DNA of 8,976 bases. Source: JAOUEE01 sp051011595 (GTDB lineage: Bacteria; Actinomycetota; Acidimicrobiia; Acidimicrobiales; SHLQ01). The stretch covers positions 1 through 8,976 of the forward strand of contig JBPCTQ010000304.1 in NCBI GenBank assembly GCA_051011595.1, read 5' to 3'. Below the pieces are notes generated by a model. The model saw only the letters and a list, made by a program, of their open reading frames with translations, made no database searches and had not been told where the DNA came from. The position numbers and the translations under genes are program-made. This document shows, one piece after another, positions 1-4,871 of the stretch. Each line of letters starts with the position of its first letter. Position 1 is the first letter of the stretch.

Positions 1-46
1 ACGATCGCACCGGCGAGGAGACCCTGCCCGGTAGCGGCGCGCCGGC
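1..46. other. Window edge downstream of the phosphoesterase; possible weak terminator
   Basis: These bases lie just past the stop of the minus-strand phosphoesterase. ACCGG (9-13) can pair with CCGGT (28-32) to give an imperfect GC-rich hairpin, with further partial pairing inside, and there is a perfect palindrome CGGCGCGCCG at 35-44. Either could end transcription of the phosphoesterase gene, but no T tract is visible. A plus-strand frame also closes with TAG at 32-34, so the tail of a convergent gene is possible. The piece is too short to decide. Confidence 0.2.
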
Positions 47-1024
47 TCACCCGGCCGCCCGAGCTTGCAGAACGACCTCGTCGATGACCCGGCCATCGGT
101 GGTGATGGCCTCGACGACCATGGTGTCGCCGTCGATCTCCACCAACATGAACTGCAGGGTCGATTCGGCGTGAGCGGTGAAGTCGCTCTCGCCCACCCGG
201 CTGCGCTTGGCCCCTGCGCCGCTGACGACCCAGACCACCCCGCTCTGCGGTGTGGTCCGCTCGTAGTGGTGATCGTGGCCGGTGAAGGCAATGTCGACAC
301 CGTGTTCGATGAACAGGGGTTCGACCGCTTCGCGTACGGCCATGTGTGAGCCGTGGCTGCCGGACGAGTACGGCGGCTGATGCATGATGGCCACCTTCCA
401 TCGGGCCTGCGATGCCACCAGCGCCTCTTCCAGCCAGGCCAGCTGCTCGGGTCCTCCTTCGCCGGTCGCCAACGGAATCGACGTGTCCAGCACGAACACT
501 TCCATGGGCCCGTGGACCTCGGAGTAGTAGGTGCCGGGTTTGCCGAAGGCGCGCAGCTGGGCCTCGATCTCCGCCGCGGCCGAGTCGCTCTTCTTCTCGC
601 TGAGCTCGTGGTTGCCGATGGCCAGTTCCCACTCGACGCCTGCGTCGATGAGCGGCGTGTAGGGCTCGACGAAGACCTCGTCCCACCGGTCGTCGATGCT
701 GCCGTAGTAGGAGATGTCACCGACCAGTAGCACCAGGCCATAGGGCGTTGCCTGGTAGGTCTGGGCCATCTGCCTGGCCACGTCCATCTGGTTGCGGCCG
801 CCGGTGCCGTTGTCGCCGAGCACCGCAAAGGTGATGGTGTCGCCCGTTGTTGTCCAGGCCTGCGGCTCGAGAGTGATGTCCGGCGGTGTGCCGGGGAAGA
901 AGTCCTCACCCCATCGCATTCGTTCGTAGAGCCACATCCTGAGCGATCCGCCCGCAACCGCGGTGAGGGCCACGCCGGCACCGAGGCCGATGATCCCTCG
1001 GCGGGTGAAGGTTGTGTCGCCCAC
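47..1024 (-). CDS. Tat-exported purple acid phosphatase-like metallophosphoesterase
   Basis: This is a 325-residue calcineurin-superfamily phosphoesterase, predicted to hydrolyse phosphate esters outside the membrane with a two-metal centre. The purple acid phosphatase motif series is visible in order: GDNG (Asp71), GDISYYG (Asp103 with the metal-binding tyrosine position at 106), GNHE (138-140), MHQPPYSS (His215) and GHDHHYER (249-256). The tyrosine and the final GHxHxYER favour purple acid phosphatase over other metallophosphoesterases. The N-terminus carries a twin-arginine signal, TRRGIIG (7-13), then a hydrophobic stretch ending in Ala-Val-Ala near 22-24. I chose the GTG at 1024 because GAGGAGGA (1031-1038, minus sense) sits 7 bases upstream; an ATG at 1066 in the same frame has no such site and would add 14 Arg/Gly-rich residues before the Tat motif. 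The gene is divergent from the cyclase. The substrate cannot be read from the sequence. Confidence 0.9.
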   Translation of the reverse strand: MGDTTFTRRGIIGLGAGVALTAVAGGSLRMWLYERMRWGEDFFPGTPPDITLEPQAWTTTGDTITFAVLGDNGTGGRNQMDVARQMAQTYQATPYGLVLLVGDISYYGSIDDRWDEVFVEPYTPLIDAGVEWELAIGNHELSEKKSDSAAAEIEAQLRAFGKPGTYYSEVHGPMEVFVLDTSIPLATGEGGPEQLAWLEEALVASQARWKVAIMHQPPYSSGSHGSHMAVREAVEPLFIEHGVDIAFTGHDHHYERTTPQSGVVWVVSGAGAKRSRVGESDFTAHAESTLQFMLVEIDGDTMVVEAITTDGRVIDEVVLQARAAG

Positions 1025-1030
1025 GAAGCG

Positions 1031-1038
1031 TCCTCCTC
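1031..1038 (-). promoter_or_regulatory. Strong ribosome-binding site that sets the phosphoesterase start
   Basis: On the minus strand GAGGAGGA lies 7 bases before the GTG at 1024. It is a near-perfect complement to the 16S rRNA tail and decides the start in favour of GTG over the longer ATG frame beginning at 1066. Confidence 0.8.
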
Positions 1039-1056
1039 GCGGCCATCGACCACGCC

Positions 1057-1109
1057 CGCGACACATATCGCGAGATCTCCCCGATCATCCTCAGGAGCGC
1101 AAGATCGGG
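1057..1109 (-). promoter_or_regulatory. Candidate promoter/operator of the phosphoesterase gene
   Basis: The 16-base inverted repeat CGCGA-N6-TCGCG (1057-1072) has in its spacer a minus-strand TATGTG that could act as a weak -10 box, giving a leader of about 30 bases. It abuts the palindrome GAGATCTC (1072-1079), followed by a 7-base-pair stem CCCGATC/GATCGGG. Stacked dyads this close to a start suggest repressor binding, but no clear -35 is visible and no regulator is identified. Confidence 0.3.
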
Positions 1110-1360
1110 AAGAGGCCTACGTCCCGATGCCGTGGCTGGTTGGTGTGGCACCAGCCGACCCGCGAGTGAGAACGGCTGCGTCCTGGGGTCCCGACGCTGT
1201 TGATGGTGTCGTCGCCAGCTCTGTGTCACAGATTCGAGAACACCGAAACGGCGAGGGCTCGGATCTGCGCCGTGCGCGGAGTTGTCCGCTGTGTTCGCAA
1301 CGGTCTTCCCCTACGGAAGTACGCTGTCGTCGGCACGAGCAGCCCACGCAATGGCCGGCG

Positions 1361-1376
1361 GTCCCGCCGCCGGGAC
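1361..1376. promoter_or_regulatory. Inverted repeat upstream of the cyclase promoter
   Basis: GTCCCG and CGGGAC form a 6-base-pair dyad with a CCGC centre, ending about 25 bases before the -10-like box of the cyclase, so overlapping or just upstream of the expected -35 region. It could be an operator or simply a GC-rich hairpin. Confidence 0.25.
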
Positions 1377-1400
1377 GTGCAGCCCGAGGAGTCACGCCTC

Positions 1401-1406
1401 TAAGGT
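1401..1406 (+). promoter_or_regulatory. -10-like box TAAGGT just before the cyclase GTG (leaderless?)
   Basis: TAAGGT fits the actinobacterial TANNNT -10 pattern and ends 8 bases before the GTG at 1415. Transcription would then start at or within a base or two of the start codon. The same arrangement is seen before the sigma factor gene. No -35 is apparent. AAGG in the same bases could alternatively serve as a weak ribosome-binding site. Confidence 0.4.
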
Positions 1407-1414
1407 TGAGCGCA

Positions 1415-2764
1415 GTGACCGACGGCGAGATCAGCTACGCGCCGACCGCTGACGGCTCATTCGTGGCCTACCGACAGCGTGGCGATGGCCCCGTGGACCT
1501 CGTCGAGTACGGGGGCTTCGGCACGATGCTCCCCTTCGACACCGCCGACGACCAGCCCAGATGGCGCCGGTTCGAGGAGCGGCTCGAGCGGTTCTGCCGC
1601 TTCACTCGCTTCGATCACCGGGGCGTGGGGTACTCCGATCCGATTGATCGCCCGACGATGGAGACCTGGGTGGCCGACGGCCTGGCTGTGCTCGATGCCG
1701 CGGAGATCGAGCGGGCCCACCTGTTGGCCACCGGACATGAGGTCGCACCCGCGCTTGCGCTCGCAGCCTCACACCCGGATCGGGTGGCGTCGTTGGTTCT
1801 GGCCAACGGCGGAGCCAGGTCGGCCTGGGCGCCCGACTATCCCGTGGGCATCAGACCGGACTCGGCGAGGGAGATGCAGTCGGTGGCTGCTGTCGACTCG
1901 GTCGACGACGCCAGGGATCTCGACGCCATGGCACCGAGCGTGGCCGGTGACGCCGAGGTCCGCCGGTGGTGGAGCCGCTACGCCAAGCGGGGAGCCGGTC
2001 CCCGGTTCGCCCGCGACCACTGGGAGCTGTCTTGGTCGGCCGACGTTCGTCACCTCCTGCCATCGGTCACCCAGCCCATGCTCGTGGTGTGCACGACGGG
2101 CAGCTCCTACGTTCCCGACGACGTGTCCCGATGGCTGGCCGACCGAGCCGTCGACGCGACCTGGTGCCCGATCTCGGCGCCAGACCACCTGCTCTGGGCG
2201 GTGCCCGGTGACAGCGTGTCCCAGGAGATCGAGGCCTTCCTGGTGGGCACCCGCTCGGGCGGATCCGGCGAGCGGTCGCTGGTGGCGCTGTTGTTCAGCG
2301 ACATCGTGGATTCCACCTCCCGAAACGCGGCGGTCGGCGACGACGCGTGGGTCGAGCAACTGGCGAGACACGACGGGCTCGTCGCCGACGCCGTCCACCA
2401 GCACGGCGGTCGGGTCGTCAAGCATCTTGGTGACGGCGTGCTGGCCGTGTTCGCGCTCCCGTCCAAGGCCGTCGACGCGGCGCTCGCCGTCAGTGCCGGT
2501 GCCAACGATCTCGGGATGGCGGTGCGAGCCGCCGTCCATGCCGCCGAGGTCGAGGAAGTGGCCGACGACGTGCATGGGCTGGGTGTCGTGATCGCCGCCC
2601 GACTGTTGGACGTGACGGGTGGGGGAGAGGTCACGACCACGAGAGCCACGTTCGCCCTGCTCGCCGGCCAGCGGTTCTCCTACGAGAGCCGGGGGACGAC
2701 GGAGTTGAAGGGGGTCCCGGGCGGTTGGGACGTGGGCCTGATCTCCCGATCGCCGCCGCGCTGA
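1415..2764 (+). CDS. Alpha/beta-hydrolase-like domain fused to class III adenylate/guanylate cyclase
   Basis: The protein has 449 residues. Residues 15-280 resemble an alpha/beta hydrolase: YGGFG near the oxyanion loop (32-36), FDHRGVGYSD (66-75), and a late PDHLLW histidine motif (256-261). The nucleophile elbow reads GHEVA (107-111) where GxSxG is expected, so Glu109 replaces the catalytic serine and the domain is probably a non-enzymatic sensor or scaffold. Residues 287-449 are a class III cyclase domain: metal aspartates Asp296 (FSDIVDST) and Asp340 (KHLGDG), Lys336 and Asp385 at the adenine-specifying positions, and Arg396 at the transition-state arginine position. The usual partner asparagine four residues earlier is Val392. 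The Lys/Asp pair favours ATP, hence cAMP. The architecture matches mycobacterial Rv1900c (from memory). No membrane segment is seen, so it is probably cytosolic. The GTG at 1415 was chosen because hydrolase similarity starts there and a -10-like box sits just before it. Confidence 0.88.
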   Translation: MTDGEISYAPTADGSFVAYRQRGDGPVDLVEYGGFGTMLPFDTADDQPRWRRFEERLERFCRFTRFDHRGVGYSDPIDRPTMETWVADGLAVLDAAEIERAHLLATGHEVAPALALAASHPDRVASLVLANGGARSAWAPDYPVGIRPDSAREMQSVAAVDSVDDARDLDAMAPSVAGDAEVRRWWSRYAKRGAGPRFARDHWELSWSADVRHLLPSVTQPMLVVCTTGSSYVPDDVSRWLADRAVDATWCPISAPDHLLWAVPGDSVSQEIEAFLVGTRSGGSGERSLVALLFSDIVDSTSRNAAVGDDAWVEQLARHDGLVADAVHQHGGRVVKHLGDGVLAVFALPSKAVDAALAVSAGANDLGMAVRAAVHAAEVEEVADDVHGLGVVIAARLLDVTGGGEVTTTRATFALLAGQRFSYESRGTTELKGVPGGWDVGLISRSPPR

Positions 2765-2810
2765 GGCAGCCGGACTCTTCGGCGGCGAAACCGTCGAGAG
2801 GCAGCCTTCG

Positions 2811-2883
2811 AGCCCGAGAGGAGAATTGAACTCCTGACCTATTCATTACGAGTGAATCGCTCTGCCGACTGAGCTACTCGGGC
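2811..2883 (-). tRNA. tRNA-Thr (anticodon CGT)
   Basis: The minus strand folds into a full cloverleaf of 73 bases. The acceptor stem is GCCCGAG/CTCGGGC (7 perfect pairs), the D arm contains AGCTCAGTCGGCAGAGC, the anticodon stem ATTCA/TGAAT encloses the loop CTCGTAA with anticodon CGT (reads ACG, threonine), and the T arm AGGAG/CTCCT encloses TTCAATT. The base after the acceptor stem is T and CCA is not encoded, so the tail must be added after transcription. The gene converges with the cyclase and diverges from the sigma factor gene. A minus-strand TACCCT (2893-2898) placed about 10 bases before the 5' end is a plausible -10 box. Confidence 0.95.
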
Positions 2884-2892
2884 GTGCCGGAC

Positions 2893-2898
2893 AGGGTA
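2893..2898 (-). promoter_or_regulatory. Possible -10 box of the tRNA-Thr gene
   Basis: On the minus strand TACCCT matches TANNNT and lies 9 bases before the mature tRNA 5' end, a usual spacing for a tRNA with a very short leader. No convincing -35 is seen 16-18 bases further upstream. Confidence 0.3.
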
Positions 2899-2958
2899 CC
2901 CGCGGGGTCCCGGGCTGCCGCCACGAATCGCCGATGGTGTTGGGCTGCACCCGGCCAC

Positions 2959-2964
2959 TAGGTT
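2959..2964 (+). promoter_or_regulatory. -10-like box TAGGTT just before the sigma factor ATG (leaderless?)
   Basis: TAGGTT fits TANNNT and ends 9 bases before the ATG at 2974. No Shine-Dalgarno-like sequence lies in those 9 bases, so a leaderless message is the simplest reading. Upstream I found no GGAA(T/C) and GTT pair at the spacing typical of SigH/SigR promoters, so autoregulation from an immediately upstream promoter is not supported. Confidence 0.4.
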
Positions 2965-2973
2965 GGCCGCCTC

Positions 2974-3558
2974 ATGGCTGATCAGGCGACCTTCGCAGCG
3001 CAGGCAATGCCCCTCATGGACTCGCTGTACGCGGCAGCGCTCCGTATGACCCGCAATCCGGCCGACGCCGAGGATCTGGTGCAGGAGACCTACCTCAAGG
3101 CCTACCGCGGGTTCGGCGGCTTCCAGGAGGGCACCAACCTCAAGGCCTGGCTGTACCGCATCCTCACCAACTCCTACATCAACATCTACCGCAAGAAGCA
3201 GCGCCAGCCCGACGAGAGCGACCTGGCCGACGTGGAAGACCTCTTCCTCTACCGCCGGCTGGGTGGCGCCGAGGGGGCCACCCGGTCCCGCAGCGCCGAG
3301 GACGAACTACTCGACTCGCTCACCGAATACGAGGTGAAAGAAGCCATAGAAGGCCTGCCCGAGAACTTCCGTATGCCGGTCCTGCTGGCCGACGTCGAAG
3401 GCTTCTCCTACAAGGAGATCGCCGAGATCCTCGACATTCCCATCGGCACGGTCATGAGCCGGCTCCATCGGGGAAGAAAGGCGATGCAGAAGGCGTTGTT
3501 CGAGTTTGCCAAGGATCGTCGTCTCGTCCCCGACGGGGTCGAGACCGGAGAGGGATAG
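2974..3558 (+). CDS. ECF RNA polymerase sigma factor, SigH/SigR type
   Basis: This 194-residue protein is an extracytoplasmic-function sigma factor that directs RNA polymerase to a stress regulon. Region 2 spans about residues 10-80, with the core-binding helix DAEDLVQETYLKAY (31-44) and the -10-recognition part around LKAWLYRILTNSYIN (56-70). Region 4 spans about 120-175, with the helix-turn-helix from EGFSYKEIAE (142-151) through GTVMSRLHRGR (158-168). These blocks are typical of the SigH (Mycobacterium) and SigR (Streptomyces) group, which responds to thiol oxidation. The assignment is strengthened by the zinc-binding anti-sigma gene that follows after 4 bases. The ATG at 2974 is the natural start because region 2 begins within 10-20 residues of it. 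Known group targets are thioredoxin and thiol-homeostasis genes, but none is in this window. No autoregulatory promoter is visible. Confidence 0.93.
   Translation: MADQATFAAQAMPLMDSLYAAALRMTRNPADAEDLVQETYLKAYRGFGGFQEGTNLKAWLYRILTNSYINIYRKKQRQPDESDLADVEDLFLYRRLGGAEGATRSRSAEDELLDSLTEYEVKEAIEGLPENFRMPVLLADVEGFSYKEIAEILDIPIGTVMSRLHRGRKAMQKALFEFAKDRRLVPDGVETGEG
3547..3554 (+). promoter_or_regulatory. Ribosome-binding site setting the anti-sigma start
   Basis: GGAGAGGG lies inside the last codons of the sigma factor gene and 8 bases before the ATG at 3563. It supports that ATG over an in-frame ATG at 3506, which would overlap the sigma gene and add 19 residues with no family counterpart. Confidence 0.7.
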
Positions 3559-3562
3559 CACC

Positions 3563-3814
3563 ATGGCAGCTGAGTGCGACGAACCCGACTGCAACCAGGC
3601 CCTTCACGAGCTCTACGAGTACATCGACGGTGAGCTCGACGACGCCCGACGCACGGCGATCCACGATCATCTCGACAAATGCGGCCAGTGCCTCGACGCC
3701 TTCGACTTCGAAGAGGAGCTGCGCAAGGTGGTAGCCCAGCGCTGCCAGGAGAAGGTGCCCGAGTCACTGCGCCAACGCATCGCGGCCCAGCTCGAACTGC
3801 CCCCCGAGGGCTGA
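3563..3814 (+). CDS. Zinc-binding redox anti-sigma factor, RsrA/RshA type
   Basis: This 83-residue protein is a ZAS-family anti-sigma factor. It should bind and silence the sigma factor encoded 4 bases upstream and release it when its thiols are oxidised. The zinc signature HxxxCxxC is present as His36, Cys40 and Cys43, and Cys10 supplies the fourth ligand; these fall exactly one residue before the Streptomyces RsrA ligands (Cys11, His37, Cys41, Cys44, from memory). Cys5 and Cys61 are additional thiols near positions where RsrA also has cysteines. No membrane segment is present, as expected for a cytosolic redox sensor. The gene is probably translated from the sigma factor message. Its stop codon lies inside a hairpin shared with the convergent peptidase gene. 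Confidence 0.92.
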   Translation: MAAECDEPDCNQALHELYEYIDGELDDARRTAIHDHLDKCGQCLDAFDFEEELRKVVAQRCQEKVPESLRQRIAAQLELPPEG

Positions 3815-3829
3815 TCGAACAGATCAGCC
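3809..3829. terminator. Bidirectional hairpin overlapping both convergent stop codons
   Basis: GGCTGATC (3809-3816) and GATCAGCC (3822-3829) form a perfect 8-base-pair stem around the loop GAACA. The plus-strand stop TGA (3812-3814) lies in one arm and the minus-strand stop (3824-3826) in the other. Only 9 bases separate the two genes, so this is probably the shared terminator. There is no T tract, which is common for actinobacterial terminators. Confidence 0.6.
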
Positions 3830-4594
3830 GGTGGCCAGGGTCGCCAGGTCCGGTTCGGTGTCGATGAACGCGAACTTGGCCGCCAGCACCGAACCGGCTT
3901 CGGGTCGGTCGCCGCGGGTCCAGTAGAGGAAGGTCTCGGCCAGGTCCTCGTGGGGCCCGGTGGCCGCGTACGGGGCCACGAACGACTCCGGGTCGAACGG
4001 GGTCGACTGGCTCGGGTCGGTCCAGAAGGCATCGGCCCAGCGGGCCACCACACTGCCCGGGTGGGCGCAGCCGACGGCCACCGTCACACCGTCGCAGTCA
4101 CCCGACAGTCGGTGTTCGAAGGTGAACTCTTCGGGCCGCAGCGTGACCAGGTGGACCAGCTCGTGCACCAGCGTGTCCACGAGCAGCCGTCCGTTGTCGG
4201 CGTCGGCGATGTCGACGCTCAGCAACCAACGGTCGGGGTCGATCCCGCTCTGGTGCACCATGGCCACGGTGCCGGCGGCGCCCTGCTGCACCACTGAGAA
4301 CTGGCGAATTCGTGTGCGCCACGGTTCGGGCACCGTGTCGGTCACCGTCGACCACAGCTCGTCGTGGGTCGGGTCGACCGGGGAGGCGCCGGTGAGCTGA
4401 TCGTCGACCACGCTGTAGGACGCCACCAGGTCGACACCGTTGGCGTATTCGGCCGACTCGATGGTGTCGTTGTAGGCCACCCGGGCCGTGCCGATCTCGG
4501 GCGCGCCGGATGGCGCGGCCTCCAGTCTCCCGGTGGCCAGGAGCCCGCCGGTTGCGGCGAGCAACAGCCACAGCGGGACCAGGCGTCGCGTCAC
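3824..4594 (-). CDS. Exported zinc metallopeptidase-like protein (HExxH)
   Basis: The protein has 256 residues and no specific family that I recognise. Residues 1-26 form a secretion signal: Arg-Arg at 3-4, a leucine-rich core (LVPLWLLLAATGGLLA, 5-20), then a small-residue segment. The catalytic motif is HELVH (144-148), preceded by a strand-like LLVDTLV. The motif HEDLAETF (215-222) supplies a downstream Glu (216 or 220) that could be the third zinc ligand, as in gluzincin-type peptidases. Cys167 and Cys176 flank DGVTVAVG and may form a disulphide, fitting an extracytoplasmic location. The open frame extends back to 4780 but would overlap the ferredoxin gene. The GTG at 4594 starts exactly at the signal peptide, although its best ribosome-binding match, GGAGAG, is 13 bases away. 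The gene follows the ferredoxin by 82 bases on the same strand. The substrate is unknown, and it could be a surface-anchored or shed peptidase. Confidence 0.72.
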   Translation of the reverse strand: MTRRLVPLWLLLAATGGLLATGRLEAAPSGAPEIGTARVAYNDTIESAEYANGVDLVASYSVVDDQLTGASPVDPTHDELWSTVTDTVPEPWRTRIRQFSVVQQGAAGTVAMVHQSGIDPDRWLLSVDIADADNGRLLVDTLVHELVHLVTLRPEEFTFEHRLSGDCDGVTVAVGCAHPGSVVARWADAFWTDPSQSTPFDPESFVAPYAATGPHEDLAETFLYWTRGDRPEAGSVLAAKFAFIDTEPDLATLATG

Positions 4595-4676
4595 CAGGCC
4601 AGGGTGGCTCTCCAGGCCCGCCGCGCGCCTGAGCCGATCGGCTCTTTCGGGGTTCGCCCTGTGCCCGTCGGCCCGG

Positions 4677-4871
4677 TCAGCCGTCGATCTCGATGGCGTA
4701 CTCGGGACAGTTGTCGGCACACAGCTGCGCCTTCTCCTCCAACTCGGAAGGAACATCACCGTCGATGCGTAGCACCGCATAACCGTCTTCGTCGACGTCG
4801 AACAGTTCGGGGGCCAACATGTAACACCGGTTGTGGCCCTGGCAGAGTGACTTGTCGTAGCGGATCTTCAC
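4677..4871 (-). CDS. Small P450-type ferredoxin (3Fe-4S or His-variant 4Fe-4S)
   Basis: This 64-residue ferredoxin should deliver electrons to the P450 encoded just upstream. The cluster motif is Cys10-x2-His13-x2-Cys16 with Cys55-Pro56 near the C-terminus, so a histidine occupies the position of the second cysteine of a normal 4Fe-4S motif. This is the pattern of actinobacterial CYP-partner ferredoxins such as Rv0763c next to mycobacterial CYP51. Cys51 is an additional cysteine four residues before Cys55. The rest is strongly acidic (PELFDVDEDGYAVL, 21-34), typical of an electron carrier that docks on a basic P450 face. The start is the GTG at 4871: its GTGA overlaps the P450 stop TGA by 4 bases, a classic sign of translational coupling. 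A frame extending back to 5033 exists but lies wholly inside the P450 gene. No ferredoxin reductase is in the window. Confidence 0.92.
   Translation of the reverse strand: MKIRYDKSLCQGHNRCYMLAPELFDVDEDGYAVLRIDGDVPSELEEKAQLCADNCPEYAIEIDG

Larger units (their letters stand above)
1025..1414. other. Divergent intergenic region between phosphoesterase and cyclase
   Basis: These 390 bases hold no gene I can support. A plus-strand frame in phase with the cyclase runs back to an ATG at 1127, but its codons lack the strong G/C third-position bias of the real genes and its translation resembles no domain. Several inverted repeats are present: CGCGA-N6-TCGCG (1057-1072), GAGATCTC (1072-1079), CCCGATC/GATCGGG (1080-1086 and 1103-1109), CTGTGTCACAG (1221-1231) and GTCCCG-N4-CGGGAC (1361-1376). 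They make this a likely two-way control region. Confidence 0.6.

Noticed and set aside
1025..1066. Phosphoesterase start at ATG 1066
   Set aside because: The strong GAGGAGGA site lies inside that extension and is correctly spaced for the GTG at 1024; the Tat motif is then near the N-terminus, as expected.
1221..1231. CTGTGTCACAG as a second CRP site
   Set aside because: The half-sites are separated by one base instead of six, so it does not fit the CRP/FNR spacing.
1127..1414. N-terminal extension of the cyclase frame back to ATG 1127
   Set aside because: The 96 added residues resemble no domain, have weak G/C third-position bias and lack a ribosome-binding site, while hydrolase similarity and a -10-like box sit at the GTG 1415.
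1769..2575. Minus-strand open frame (268 codons) opposite the cyclase
   Set aside because: It is a His/Gly/Arg-rich shadow frame with no motif, lying across a well-supported cyclase.
2763..2806. Nine-base direct repeat GAGGCAGCC (2763-2771 and 2798-2806) next to the tRNA, as a possible integration scar
   Set aside because: It is too short, does not include the tRNA 3' end, and no integrase or mobile gene is nearby; chance is likely at this base composition.
2884..2973. SigH/SigR-type autoregulatory promoter upstream of the sigma factor
   Set aside because: The only GAAT-like bases (2925-2928) have no GTT at the usual 16-20 base distance; the nearest GTT triplets are about 10 and 33 bases away.
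4595..4780. Peptidase frame extending into the ferredoxin gene
   Set aside because: It would overlap most of a clear ferredoxin, and the extension puts about 60 basic residues before an obvious signal peptide.
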